Source of the DNA: Nocardia wallacei
GTDB lineage: Bacteria > Actinomycetota > Actinomycetes > Mycobacteriales > Mycobacteriaceae
Assembly: GCF_014466955.1 (NCBI RefSeq)
Contig: NZ_AP023396.1
Span: forward strand, 5,828,001-5,892,000
Direction of reading: 5' to 3'
Length of the DNA stretch: 64,000 nt
Of the stretch, positions 56,147 to 64,000 are shown one piece after another; the first letter of the stretch is position 1; each line of letters opens with the position of its first letter. The notes under the pieces are model-generated. The model saw only the letters and a list, made by a program, of their open reading frames with translations, was not told where the DNA came from and ran no database searches. The translations under genes and the position numbers were made by a program.

Positions 56147-56330
56147 TCAGGCTTCGGAATGCTCCGGCTCGTAGCGGGGATGATCTTCGTCAGCGCACTG
56201 CGCCAAGTGCAACGGCGTGGGCAGCCGGGTCCGGTCGTCCCAGGAGACGGCCTGTTGGCAAAGGCGCGCTGTGAGCGCCGCGAGTTCGTCCATACGCCAG
56301 CCGCCCGGTTGAGGAATCGAGATCTCGATG
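56147..56330 (-). pseudogene. 3' fragment of a gene cut by the IS element
   Basis: Reading from the IS edge at 56330 on the minus strand gives about 60 residues (HIEISIPQPGGWRMDELAAL, ending EDHPRYEPEHSEA and a stop at 56147). Its composition is that of a real protein C-terminus. The upstream part is absent: the sequence beyond the other end of the IS belongs to a different gene on the opposite strand. I do not recognise the family. Confidence 0.5.
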
Positions 56331-56360
56331 TGAGGTTCCCCCGCCGAGCCGGAGAGCGGA

Positions 56361-57255
56361 TTATCTGGTTCCGGCCAGAACCCGTTGATGGTAGCTGGCT
56401 TCGTACTCGTCGGGTGATCGCCAATCCAGCTTCTTCTGGATGCGCTGGGTGTTGTACCAGCCGTCGATGTAGGAGAACAAGGCGTTCTCCGCGTCTTCCC
56501 TTGTGCGCCAGGAGTTCCGGTACACCAGCTCGGTCTTCAGTGTGGAGAAGAAGTTCTCCATGAGCGCATTGTCGTAGCTGTCTCCGACCGACCCCATCGA
56601 CTGGGCTATTCCGTTGTCGGCCAACCTGTTTGCGAACCGAATGGCTGTGTAGGTCGAGCCGCGATCGGAATGATGGACCAGTTGTCCGTCACGCACATCC
56701 CGCACCCACACCGCGTATTCCCGGGCCCCGAGTACCAGCTCGGTGTCGCAGCGGTCGGAGCATTTCCAGCCCACGATCCGGTTGGAGAACGCGTCCCGGA
56801 CCGCCGCCAGCCAGAACACGCCCTCGCCGGTCGGGATCCGCGTCGCATCCGCCACCCGCAACCGGTCCGGGGTGTCCGCGGTGAAGTCACGGTTGACCAG
56901 ATCCGGTGCCGGCGTGGCGCGGCGGTCCTGCCGCGTCGAGGGAATACGCCATTTTCTTACGCAGGAACGCGCCCTGCAGCCCCGCCCGCCGCATCAGCCG
57001 CTCGACTCGTTTGCGGCCGACCGCGATACCGCGGCGGCGCAGCATCGCGTGCACTCGCGGCGATCCGTAGGTGCCGCCGGAGCTGGTGTGGATATCGACG
57101 ATCTCAGCCAGCAATTGTTCGTCGGCCAGCCGCCGCCGCGAGGGGTTCTTGGCCTGGGCCAGCCATCCATAGAACGTCGACGACGCGATGCCCAGCACCC
57201 GCAATACGAGCTCGACCGAGTGCTGCGGGTGATCTTTCACGAACCGCACGATCAC
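56361..57255 (-). pseudogene. IS3-family transposase orfB, frameshifted
   Basis: The reading frame starts at GTG 57255, overlapping the orfA stop by 4 nt, and gives HTSSGGTYGSPRVHAMLRRR and FLRKKM, then leaves frame in an A4 run (minus strand; 56952-56955). With three A residues it would continue KKWRIPSTRQDRR and join the DDE domain: ADATRIPTGEGVFWLAAVRD, VHHSDRGSTYTAI, and NALMENFFSTLKTEL (D, D and E residues). The intact protein would be 297 residues, normal for the family. Confidence 0.8.
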
Positions 57256-57557
57256 CTCCGGGTCTGGCCGGGCTCCGACGCGAAATACGCACTCGCATCA
57301 CGCAATACGGCGTTCACGCGTTCGAGTTCAGCGACCCGCTTGCGTAGTTGCTTGTTCTCTTCGGCCATGTCGGTCGTCGGCCGATCGCTACGCTCGCCGG
57401 CGTCCGCTTCGGCCTGGCGGATCCAGTTCCGCAGAGCCTCGTGATGCACCCCCAGCTGCGCGGCCAGCTTCCGGATCGTCGGCTTGGGATCCGCATCCCG
57501 ATACAACCTGACCGCCCGAGCCCTCAACTCGTCCGGATACTTCTTCGATGCTGCCAC
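57252..57557 (-). CDS. IS3-family transposase orfA
   Basis: The 101-residue protein has the helix-turn-helix of IS3 orfA (KYPDELRARAVRLYRDADPK, then IRKLAAQLGVHHEALRNWIR) followed by a leucine-zipper-like segment (EENKQLRKRVAELERVNAVL). It binds the terminal repeats and normally joins orfB by ribosomal frameshifting. It starts 65 bases inside the right-hand inverted repeat. Confidence 0.85.
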   Translation of the reverse strand: MAASKKYPDELRARAVRLYRDADPKPTIRKLAAQLGVHHEALRNWIRQAEADAGERSDRPTTDMAEENKQLRKRVAELERVNAVLRDASAYFASEPGQTRR

Positions 57558-57622
57558 TGATGAACTCCTTCCGGCCCCTATCGGACCACGTCAGAGCTCT
57601 CCGTGAAAGCGGGGGAACCTCA

Positions 57623-58508
57623 GATCGCGGAACGATTCGATCGTGGTCTGTTCGTAGGCGATCCGGGACAGCTGGACCCTTTCACCATCGTGGGAACCGA
57701 ACGCTGGATCGGACTGCCCCACGACCCGACCCAGAACGGCGTCACCGTGATGCTGCAGCACAACCCGGACACCCCCGAGCACCGACTGCCCGTGTCCTGG
57801 CGCCTGCCACCCACCGCCGCCCCCACCATCGCCGAGGCGTTCTACCCATTTACCGGCGGCTTCACCGCCGGAATCGACACCGGCACACGTTCCTTGGAAT
57901 TCCGCACCGCAGCCTTCGGCAACACCGATCTCGACGAAACCCTGGCTATGGCCCTCGCCACCGGATGGGCGTTGCACGAACTGCCCCGCCGCCACGTTCC
58001 CCGCACCGACGCTCAAACCATCCAGACTGCTGCAAACTTGGCCGGCCGACTGCTCGACCGTGGCGCCGTCGCCACCTGCGAGCGCCACCGCGACGGCCGC
58101 CTGCTGGACGCTACCGACATCGCGATCGGCGTCGCACACCGCGACCAGGCCGACCTGGTCCGGGCCGCACTCTCCCGCACAGGCAACCCGAACGCGGCAC
58201 GGGTCGTGGTCAACACCGCGAATCGGTTGCAGGGCCGCGAGTTCGAGGTCGTGATCGTGGTGCACCCCTTGTCCGGCCGCCGGGACGCCACCTCTTTTCA
58301 CCTCGAGGCCGGCCGACTGTGCGTGCTCACCTCCCGCCACCGGCAGGCCTGCATCGTCATTGCCCGCGAAGGAATCACTGACCTCCTCGACAGCCATCCC
58401 TCGACCGACCCGGTCCACCTGTCAGTGCCCGCGAAGTTCCCCGACGGCTGGGAAGCCAACCAAGTCGTAATGGCCAAACTCATCGCCGATCACCGCGTCG
58501 CCGCATGA
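57623..58508 (+). pseudogene. 3' half of an SF1-type AAA ATPase/helicase, truncated by IS
   Basis: About 295 residues remain. They begin at the IS edge with FDRGLFVGDPGQLDPFTIVG, a helicase motif III-like segment, and continue VMLQHNPDTPEHRLPVSWRL, NRLQGREFEVVIVVHPLSGR and LCVLTSRHRQACIVIAREGI, the last two being C-terminal helicase motifs. The Walker A and DExx parts, which should lie upstream, are missing. A GTG inside the IS end (57603) keeps the frame open, so a truncated product could be made but not an active ATPase. Confidence 0.75.
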
Positions 58509-58931
58509 TCGCAGAAGACCAGGGCCAGGCACACCATCAACCCGACAAGGGCTTGTTTGAGCCGGATGCATAGAAATTGTGCACGTCCGGTTCTGAGGGG
58601 CCGGGCGCAGCAATGCGCCCCGCCTACCCGGGCGTTGGACAGGCCGCAGGTCGGCCTGTGCGCTCGCAAGGTCCTTCACCGATCGACTGCAGGCTGGCCA
58701 TATGAGGTGCTGGTGTCGATCAGGTGCCGCTCGTCCGCTGTTCGGTGTGGTCGACGGCGCGCGTTCGGATTCGACCCCTGCCCAAATATTCGCCAAAGAT
58801 TCGAGTCGATTTCGAGAGTTCCGCATGCAAACCTGCTGGGTGCATGGGGAATTTCGTCCGTATTAACTCGAACCCTTAAGCGCACAGAGCCCGCAATGCT
58901 TGGCGTGGCCAGTGCCTTTTCGGAGCTCGTT
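58509..58931. other. right end of the island, no gene recognised
   Basis: The 423 bases between the truncated ATPase and the right attachment repeat contain only short overlapping frames without recognisable motifs. AT content rises around 58780-58930. It is probably decayed element DNA. The adjacent 58985-59074 stretch is a short spacer before the STAND gene end. Confidence 0.5.
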
Positions 58932-58984
58932 ATCGGCAGGTTTCTGGTTCGAGTCCAGATGGGGGAGCGTAAATTGCCAGGTCA
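58932..58984. repeat. right attachment repeat (attR) of the island
   Basis: This 53-bp copy of the tRNA-Asn 3' half and adjoining bases marks the right boundary. It lacks the 5' half of the tRNA, so it is a scar rather than a tRNA gene. Sequence left of it (58921-58931) does not match the tRNA, confirming that the repeat stops here. Confidence 0.9.
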
Positions 58985-59074
58985 CCGGACGGTTCTCGGG
59001 TCGCTGCCCTCGGGTTGAGGGTGTGTGGTCGGATCCGGCAGGGCCGCTCGGCCGGGCCGAATCCCGAGGGAGTG

Positions 59075-62000
59075 TTACGGGCACAGCTGCTGATACTTCT
59101 GCTCTTTCGGCACGTAGCGGTTCCACTCGTCGCGGGTGAAGCGTCCATCGGCCCAGTCGCAAAGATGTTTTTCGGGCTCGGCCGTGAACGTGACATCCCA
59201 GAGCCGCACGGTGCCGTCCTTGTTGCCGACGGCGAGGGTGCCGCCGTCCGGCGAGAACGCCACCGAGGTGACTCCGCCGGCCGGACCGGCAAGGGGGTCG
59301 CCGATCTGCCGCCGAGTCCGCGTATCCCAGAGCCGCACGATGCCGTCGTCACTGGCGACGGCAAGGGTTTCATCGAGCGGGGAGAACGCCACCGACGACA
59401 CCGGGCGGGTTTGCTCGCCGAGTTGACTTGGGGCGGTTCGTTTTCGCGTATCCCAAAGGCGCACTGTGCCGTCGCTGCCGCCCGCGGCGAGGGTTTCGCC
59501 GTCCGGGGAGAATGCCACCGAGGAGACCGGATGGGAGATATCGGGGGACGGATCGCCGAGACTCCGATGCCCGCTCGTGTCGTAGAACGCCACCAGGCCC
59601 CTGACACTTCCGACCGCGAGGATGCCACCGTTCGGGGAGAACGCCACCGACGAGATGGTGTCGGAGCCGTCCCACCGTAACGGATCGCCGATCCGCGACC
59701 GGCGCTGAACGTCCCACAATCGCACTGTGCCATCGTGGGCGCCGGTGGCGAGCACCCCGCCGCCCCGGTCGAACGACACCGAACTCAGCCAGCTGTACGA
59801 GCTGTCCGGCAGGACATCGATCTGCTGCCGATTCCGCACGTTCCACAGTCGCGTTGTGCTGTCGTGGCCGGTGGTGGCGAGCATCGTCGCGTCCGGGGAG
59901 AACGCCACCGACGAAACCGCTCCCTCGTGACCGGACAAAGAGTCGCCATTCTGCCGCTGTCTCTGCGTGTCCCACAACCGTGTTGTGCCGTCCTCGCCGG
60001 CCGTGGCCAGCGTCCGCGCGTCCGGAGCGAACGCCACCGACGAAACGGGCCCGGCATGGCCGTGCAAGGCGTCGCCGATCGGCCTGCGAGACCGCACGTC
60101 CCACAGTGTCACCTTCTGGTCGAGGCCACCGGCGCCGAGCGTCCCGCCGTCCGTGGAGAACGCCACCGACGAGACACCGCCGGAATGATTGGTGACTGGG
60201 GCCCCGATCTTCGCCCCGGTGGTCACATCCCACAGTTGCGTAGTGTCGTCGCTGCCGCCGGTGGCCAGAGTTCTGCTGTCCGGAGTGAACGCTATCGCGG
60301 AGACGGCGCCGATGTGGCCGGACGATTCGCCACCAACCTGCTGCGGCCTCGTCACGTCCCACCACTGCACAAGACCGGAAACTCTGCCTACGGCAAGGGT
60401 TTTCCCATCCGGCGCCATGGCGACCGCGGAGATCGCGGCAGTGTCGGCACCGGGAATCAGGTCACCGAGGGGCTTTCCGGTCCGGACGTCCCACCGTCGC
60501 AGCGTATCCCCACCGGTGATCAAGGATGCGCCGTCCGGTGTGAACGCCATCGAGCGGACGTTGCCCAGATCGACGAGAGAGGTGAGATATTTCCGTGTAC
60601 GCACCTCCCACAGCATCACCGAGTTGTTCCACGGCGTGAACATGCCGCCGAAGCTCTCGACCGCCATCGTCCCGCCGTCCGGGGCGAACGTGATCGAGGC
60701 GACCTCACCACCACGGCCTGCCGGTACCGTCAACGGCTCCGTCATGGCCTGCCTGGTCTGCGTATCCCACAGCGCCATTCCGTTGACGGTGCCGATCGCG
60801 AGGGTTTTCCCATCCGGTGCGAATTGCATCGCGGTGACGAGTGGGACAGGCACGATGTCGCCGATCTGTCGTCGCGCCGCGGGATCCCACAACGTCACCC
60901 CATAGATGTTGCCCACAGCCATGATTCGGCCGTCCGGAGAGAAGCTCACCAGAGCGCCGCGGTCGGGACGATCGGCGAAGGGTGTGTTCCACGGATTGCC
61001 GCCGTCAATCCTCCCGATCAAGGGGCTGCGGGCCGCGGTGACCATGGCCAACCGGGACTCGGACTTGGAACCCGGATCGATCCGCCAGGCGGCGAGGGCG
61101 GAGAGCCTGGCGCCCAAGGGGTCCGTTCCGGCGAGGAGTTCACTCTGGGCGATCAGCTGACGCGCCACAGCGATATCACGCTGCCGCGAAGATTCGTTGC
61201 TCGCCCGGAGCGCGACGACAGCGGTGGTAGCCAGGACGACGACCATTGCCGCGAGGAGGCCGACCAACGCGCGCCGGCGGCGGACTCGGGCACGGTCGGC
61301 GGCCTTGGCAGCGGCGAGGAACCGCGCATCGATGTCGCCGAGCGGTGCGTGCCGGGTGGGATCGGCGGTGGCGCGGTCCACAGCCGCGGTCGCGACCTCG
61401 AGCACGCTGCCGGTGTAGAGGTAGGACGCGTCGCGTCCGTGCCGGGACCATTCCTCGGCCGCGGCACGCAGGCGCGCGAGAACGACACGGTCGGCCCGCG
61501 TCTCGGCCAGCCAGGTATCCCGCAGCAGCGGCCATGTGGTGAGCAGGACCTCGTGGCTGATCTCCACGGTGTCGGCCCCCAGTGTGAGTAGCCGCTCGGC
61601 CGCGAATGCCTCCAGGACCGCCGCGATATCGCCGGGGTCGCCGACACCGGTGATGTCGCGGCGTCGCAGGCGATCGGCGTAATCGGCGCCGTCGGCGCCG
61701 GGAACGGTGAGCCGGGTGAAGATCCGCCGCGCCACCGTGCGCTGCGGCGGGGTCAGCGAGTCGTAGGCCCGCTGTGCGTTATCGGCGACGGCACGGTCTA
61801 TCCCCCCGGCGTTTTCGTAGTCGGCAACCGAGAGCGTGTCGCCGCGCCGGGCGTGCCATGTCCGATCCAGGGCGTAGGACAGCAACGGCAGTACCCCCGC
61901 CGTCGACCGCTCCGTGACTCGTGCCGTGGAATCGGTTGTGCGGGTGCGGATTTCGCGCAGAAGTTGCTCGGTGAGATCGTCTTCGACACGGGAGCCCGCT

Positions 62001-62878
62001 CGTTTGGCCGGTTCGGTGATCGCCAGCCGCAATTGCCGTTCGGTCATTGCCGTGACGAAGTAGTGCTGCTGGACCGCATCTGTCAACTGTTCGTAGTCGC
62101 CGCAGTCGGCTTCGAAATCGGCGCGCACCACGAGCACCACGAGCACCGTGGTATCCGCATGACGGGTCGTGGCAGCCGCGTGCAGCGCGGTGACGAACGC
62201 TTGGCGCTGTGCGGAGTCCGAGCACTGGGTGAATACCTGCTCGAACTGATCGATTATCAGGACCAGTCCACCGGCGTCGCCCGACTCGGGTGCGGACAAC
62301 GTGCGGGCGGCGTGGGCGGCGGTCACGGCGAATCCGGTCGGATCATCCCGCACTTCGCGTCGTACGGTCGCCGCCTCGAGTCCGGCCAGGTGCGCGGTGG
62401 CCACCGCCAACTCGTCGACCGGGGAGTGCCCGGGGGTCAGCAGCAGACAGGGCCACGCGTGTGCCCGCGGCACCCCGCCCAAGCCCTGCCCGCGGATACG
62501 GGGTATGACACCGGCGCGCATCAGCGACGACTTCCCCGCGCCCGACACACCCGACACCAGCACGATCCCGGGCTCTCGCACCCGCCGCGAAAGCCGATGC
62601 AGCACTTGGTCGATCGCCGCGTCGCGGCCGAAGAAGAACGGCGCGTCCCGCTCGGAAAACCAGCCCAGACCCCGATACGGCGACTCGACCTCACCGCTGA
62701 CACCGATCAGCGGAGCCGGTGCCACCCCGTCGGTCCACGTCCCGCGGTAGCTGTAGATCACCTGCGTGTTGTGGTCACCGATCTGCACGCCCTGCGCCGC
62801 ACGCGCATCGACCACCCGGTTGGCAGCGCTGCCGGACTCCTCGCCCACGCCACCGGGATCGCGACCGCCGCCGGTCAT
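59075..62878 (-). CDS. STAND NTPase with N-terminal RHIM-like motif and 14 WD repeats
   Basis: A 1267-residue immune-receptor-like protein. Residues 29-42 are a RHIM-like amyloid motif (QGVQIGDHNTQVIY). An nSTAND NTPase follows: YRGLGWFSERDAPFFFGRD, Walker A VSGVSGAGKSSLMRAGV (about 110), Walker B LVLIIDQFEQVFTQC (about 213). A basic segment and membrane helix (LVGLLAAMVVVLATTAVVAL, about 532-552) lead to 14 WD-type units of the form VSSVAFSPDG-TLA, enough for two seven-bladed propellers, and a tail ending WNRYVPKEQKYQQLCP. It is expected to sense a ligand with the propellers, oligomerise and seed the partner's motif. The ATG at 62878 overlaps the partner stop by 4 nt. Confidence 0.85.
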   Translation of the reverse strand: MTGGGRDPGGVGEESGSAANRVVDARAAQGVQIGDHNTQVIYSYRGTWTDGVAPAPLIGVSGEVESPYRGLGWFSERDAPFFFGRDAAIDQVLHRLSRRVREPGIVLVSGVSGAGKSSLMRAGVIPRIRGQGLGGVPRAHAWPCLLLTPGHSPVDELAVATAHLAGLEAATVRREVRDDPTGFAVTAAHAARTLSAPESGDAGGLVLIIDQFEQVFTQCSDSAQRQAFVTALHAAATTRHADTTVLVVLVVRADFEADCGDYEQLTDAVQQHYFVTAMTERQLRLAITEPAKRAGSRVEDDLTEQLLREIRTRTTDSTARVTERSTAGVLPLLSYALDRTWHARRGDTLSVADYENAGGIDRAVADNAQRAYDSLTPPQRTVARRIFTRLTVPGADGADYADRLRRRDITGVGDPGDIAAVLEAFAAERLLTLGADTVEISHEVLLTTWPLLRDTWLAETRADRVVLARLRAAAEEWSRHGRDASYLYTGSVLEVATAAVDRATADPTRHAPLGDIDARFLAAAKAADRARVRRRRALVGLLAAMVVVLATTAVVALRASNESSRQRDIAVARQLIAQSELLAGTDPLGARLSALAAWRIDPGSKSESRLAMVTAARSPLIGRIDGGNPWNTPFADRPDRGALVSFSPDGRIMAVGNIYGVTLWDPAARRQIGDIVPVPLVTAMQFAPDGKTLAIGTVNGMALWDTQTRQAMTEPLTVPAGRGGEVASITFAPDGGTMAVESFGGMFTPWNNSVMLWEVRTRKYLTSLVDLGNVRSMAFTPDGASLITGGDTLRRWDVRTGKPLGDLIPGADTAAISAVAMAPDGKTLAVGRVSGLVQWWDVTRPQQVGGESSGHIGAVSAIAFTPDSRTLATGGSDDTTQLWDVTTGAKIGAPVTNHSGGVSSVAFSTDGGTLGAGGLDQKVTLWDVRSRRPIGDALHGHAGPVSSVAFAPDARTLATAGEDGTTRLWDTQRQRQNGDSLSGHEGAVSSVAFSPDATMLATTGHDSTTRLWNVRNRQQIDVLPDSSYSWLSSVSFDRGGGVLATGAHDGTVRLWDVQRRSRIGDPLRWDGSDTISSVAFSPNGGILAVGSVRGLVAFYDTSGHRSLGDPSPDISHPVSSVAFSPDGETLAAGGSDGTVRLWDTRKRTAPSQLGEQTRPVSSVAFSPLDETLAVASDDGIVRLWDTRTRRQIGDPLAGPAGGVTSVAFSPDGGTLAVGNKDGTVRLWDVTFTAEPEKHLCDWADGRFTRDEWNRYVPKEQKYQQLCP

Positions 62879-63249
62879 CCGAAGGTGTTGTGCTGGGTGC
62901 CGTGATCGCCGATCTGTACACCCTGAGCCTGGCGCAAATCGATCCTGCTGCGGGCGTCCTCGACCCGGTCCGACGGCAACTGCGACAGAATGGTCTCCGC
63001 GACCGACCGCAGTTCGTCGTCCTCGGCCCAGCGATGCCGTCGCAGCACGTCCTCGAGTTCATCGATATTGCTGCCCGACGCGGCCTCGTTCGCCTCGATC
63101 ACCGCGACGGCGGCGGAATCGTCGCCACCACTGGTGAGCCGCTCACGCAATGCCGCATACGCGTCCCGGACGGCCGCCGACGCGGCGTCCTTACCCCCGG
63201 CTGCCGCCCCCGCGATCAACGCCGTCGTGATGATGGTAAACGGATCCAC
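62875..63249 (-). CDS. small effector-like protein with C-terminal RHIM-like motif
   Basis: The 124-residue protein starts at GTG 63249, seven bases after GGAGG. Its N-terminus is a hydrophobic, small-residue helix (PFTIITTALIAGAAAGG) followed by amphipathic helices; residues 108-124 (AQGVQIGDHGTQHNTFG) are nearly the same as the motif in the overlapping STAND protein. This plan, a helical membrane-targeting (Bell-like) domain plus a C-terminal amyloid motif next to a STAND gene with the same motif, is that of bacterial amyloid signalling pairs related to RHIM and fungal HET-S. Killing by membrane damage is inferred from the analogy. Confidence 0.75.
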   Translation of the reverse strand: MDPFTIITTALIAGAAAGGKDAASAAVRDAYAALRERLTSGGDDSAAVAVIEANEAASGSNIDELEDVLRRHRWAEDDELRSVAETILSQLPSDRVEDARSRIDLRQAQGVQIGDHGTQHNTFG

Positions 63250-63459
63250 CCGTGCTCCTCCCGAAACACCGTGCGTGCACGGTAGCACAACTGCACCTCT
63301 ACAGATGGCCGATGAAGTCGAATCACGTTGCCGAACAGCACAAGTCGGATCTCCGCGGGAACTCCGGCCGTTCAGCCGATCAGGAATCGAGAAGCATGCG
63401 GCGTGCGCGCATCCCTAGGCTGAGGTGATCCGTTCGATCTCCCTGGGAAGGAGCAGCGT
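63250..63459. promoter_or_regulatory. divergent promoter region of the STAND pair and DUF1801 gene
   Basis: The 210-bp gap separates divergent genes and should contain both promoters. GGAGG near 63257 is the ribosome site for the effector gene and GAAGGAG near 63447 for the DUF1801 gene. I see no clear operator. Confidence 0.4.
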
Positions 63460-63894
63460 ATGTCGGCGGCAGAGGAGGATCAGGGGCTCAGCGTGGAAGA
63501 GCGGGCCGCGGTCAAGGAGCGTGCGAAGGAGGTACGCGGGTCGCGGCGGCGGTCGAAGAAGGATCCGGAGGCGGAGGTGTTGGCGAAGATCGCCGAGATG
63601 CCGGAGGAGGATCGGGTCCTCGGCGAGCGGATCCACGCGCTGGTCAAACAGTATGCGCCGGGCCTGGCACCGAAGATTTGGTACGGGCAGCCCGCGTATG
63701 CCAACGATGCGGGGAAGATCGTGTGCTTCTTCCACTCCGCCGCGAAGTACAAGACACGCTTCGCGACTCTCGGGTTCGAGGAGGGCGCCGCGCCGGGAGA
63801 AGGCACGGTGTGGCCCACCGCGTTCGCTGTCACCGGGCTGACGGATGCCGATCTCGAGTATCTCGGCGGACTCATCCGCCGAGCAGCCGGCTGA
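63460..63894 (+). CDS. DUF1801-family protein
   Basis: A 144-residue protein with a charged N-terminal tail (EERAAVKERAKEVRGSRRRS) and a DUF1801-type domain: HALVKQYAPGLAPKIWYGQP, KIVCFFHSAAKYKTRFATLG and ADLEYLGGLIRRA. Family members are small cytoplasmic proteins of uncertain role, some called iron chaperones. ATG 63460 follows GAAGGAG. No functional link to the STAND pair is evident. Confidence 0.75.
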   Translation: MSAAEEDQGLSVEERAAVKERAKEVRGSRRRSKKDPEAEVLAKIAEMPEEDRVLGERIHALVKQYAPGLAPKIWYGQPAYANDAGKIVCFFHSAAKYKTRFATLGFEEGAAPGEGTVWPTAFAVTGLTDADLEYLGGLIRRAAG

Positions 63895-63951
63895 CGGAAA
63901 GTTCGAGAACCCAGCGGTGTTCCTCCGCCACACCGTGGAAAGCTGGTTCGT

Positions 63952-64000
63952 ATGGCAGCGGATGAGCGCCGGGTGATTGTGGTGGATGCGGCGAATGTGG
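63952..64000 (+). CDS. 5' end of a gene, cut by the window edge
   Basis: Only 16 codons are visible, MAADERRVIVVDAANV. The VIVVDAANV segment is typical of the first strand and acidic residue of NYN/PIN-fold proteins, but so little is present that this is only a suggestion. Confidence 0.4.
   Translation, partial: MAADERRVIVVDAANV

Larger units (their letters stand above)
56331..57622 (-). mobile_element. IS3-family insertion sequence, 1292 bp
   Basis: Terminal inverted repeats begin TGAGGTTCCCCCGC at 56331-56344 and end GCGGGGGAACCTCA at 57609-57622; a further matching block CGGAGAGC follows inside both ends. The TG...CA termini, the length and the two overlapping transposase frames fit the IS3 family. 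The flanking 3-4 bases differ (ATG/GATG on the left, GAT/GATC on the right), so no target duplication is seen. The transposase orfB carries a frameshift, so this copy is probably inactive. Confidence 0.85.
38152..58984. mobile_element. tRNA-Asn genomic island carrying class 1 DISARM
   Basis: The island is bounded by the 53-bp direct repeats and enters at tRNA-Asn. Left to right it holds a decayed integrase, a PIN-like/HTH-ImmA pair, the DISARM operon, a frameshifted UvrD-like helicase gene and a decayed right end with an IS3-family element between two gene fragments. No intact integrase, excisionase, relaxase or conjugation gene is seen, so it is probably immobile unless helped in trans. The defence operon itself is intact, suggesting it is kept by selection while mobility functions decay. 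Confidence 0.85.

Noticed and set aside
55999..56424. 141-codon minus-strand ORF spanning the helicase end and the IS left end
   Set aside because: It crosses the IS boundary and is out of frame with both the transposase and the gene fragment at 56147-56330.
58863..59162. Minus-strand ORF across the right att repeat containing LDSNQKPAD
   Set aside because: This peptide is simply the tRNA-Asn 3' end read in reverse; it appears wherever such tRNA fragments are translated.
59075..61000. Repeated short DNA units that might suggest a CRISPR array
   Set aside because: The units are about 120 bases apart, vary in sequence and encode WD repeats in frame; no uniform repeat-spacer pattern exists. 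No CRISPR array was seen anywhere in the window.
59735..61591. 618-codon plus-strand ORF with repeated RGERHRRD-like units
   Set aside because: The periodicity is the antisense of the WD repeats, not an independent repeat protein.

Overview
The window is high-GC actinobacterial DNA, most likely from Nocardia or a close mycolate-containing relative. Evidence: an EphD-type hydrolase/dehydrogenase fusion, an antigen-85-like mycolyltransferase, a mycothiol-dependent formaldehyde dehydrogenase (mscR) with its metallo-beta-lactamase partner, a three-domain carboxylic acid reductase, many GTG starts and dense 4-nt start/stop overlaps. No species can be named from the sequence alone.

Region 1 (1-38114) is chromosomal metabolism. 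A minus-strand operon (metal-dependent hydrolase, ferredoxin reductase, ephD) lies behind a perfect inverted repeat. An HxlR regulator/SDR divergent pair, a crotonase and a luciferase-like oxidoreductase follow. Next is a compact purine-catabolism operon (FAD, 2Fe-2S and molybdopterin subunits of a xanthine-dehydrogenase-type enzyme, an 8-oxoguanine-deaminase-like amidohydrolase, an NCS2 purine permease, XdhC) facing a PucR regulator. Then come an orphan multi-pass protein with conjugation-protein-like topology, a second PucR-type regulator, a mycolyltransferase, a complete alpha/beta-type 2-oxoacid dehydrogenase complex (E3-E1alpha-E1beta-E2), a PnuC transporter, car, mscR, an acyltransferase, a type II thioesterase and smaller genes.

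Region 2 (38115-58984) is a genomic island of about 20.8 kb inserted at a tRNA-Asn(GUU) gene. The tRNA 3' end and adjoining bases form a 53-bp direct repeat (one mismatch) at 38152-38204 and 58932-58984. Just inside the left end is a decayed tyrosine integrase. Cargo: a PIN-like/HTH-ImmA pair, a complete class 1 DISARM anti-phage operon (drmD, drmMI, drmA, drmB, drmC, all overlapping), a UvrD-like helicase with a RelE-like N-terminus that is split by a one-base frameshift, and a decayed right end where an IS3-family element sits between two unrelated truncated genes.

Region 3 (59075-64000), just beyond the right repeat, holds a two-gene unit that looks like an amyloid-signalling immune system. 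A small protein with an N-terminal hydrophobic helix and a C-terminal RHIM-like motif (VQIGDHG) overlaps a STAND NTPase carrying the matching motif (VQIGDHN) at its N-terminus, then a membrane segment and 14 WD-type repeats. A DUF1801 protein and the start of another gene close the window. Together the island and this pair make the right third of the window a defence hotspot.
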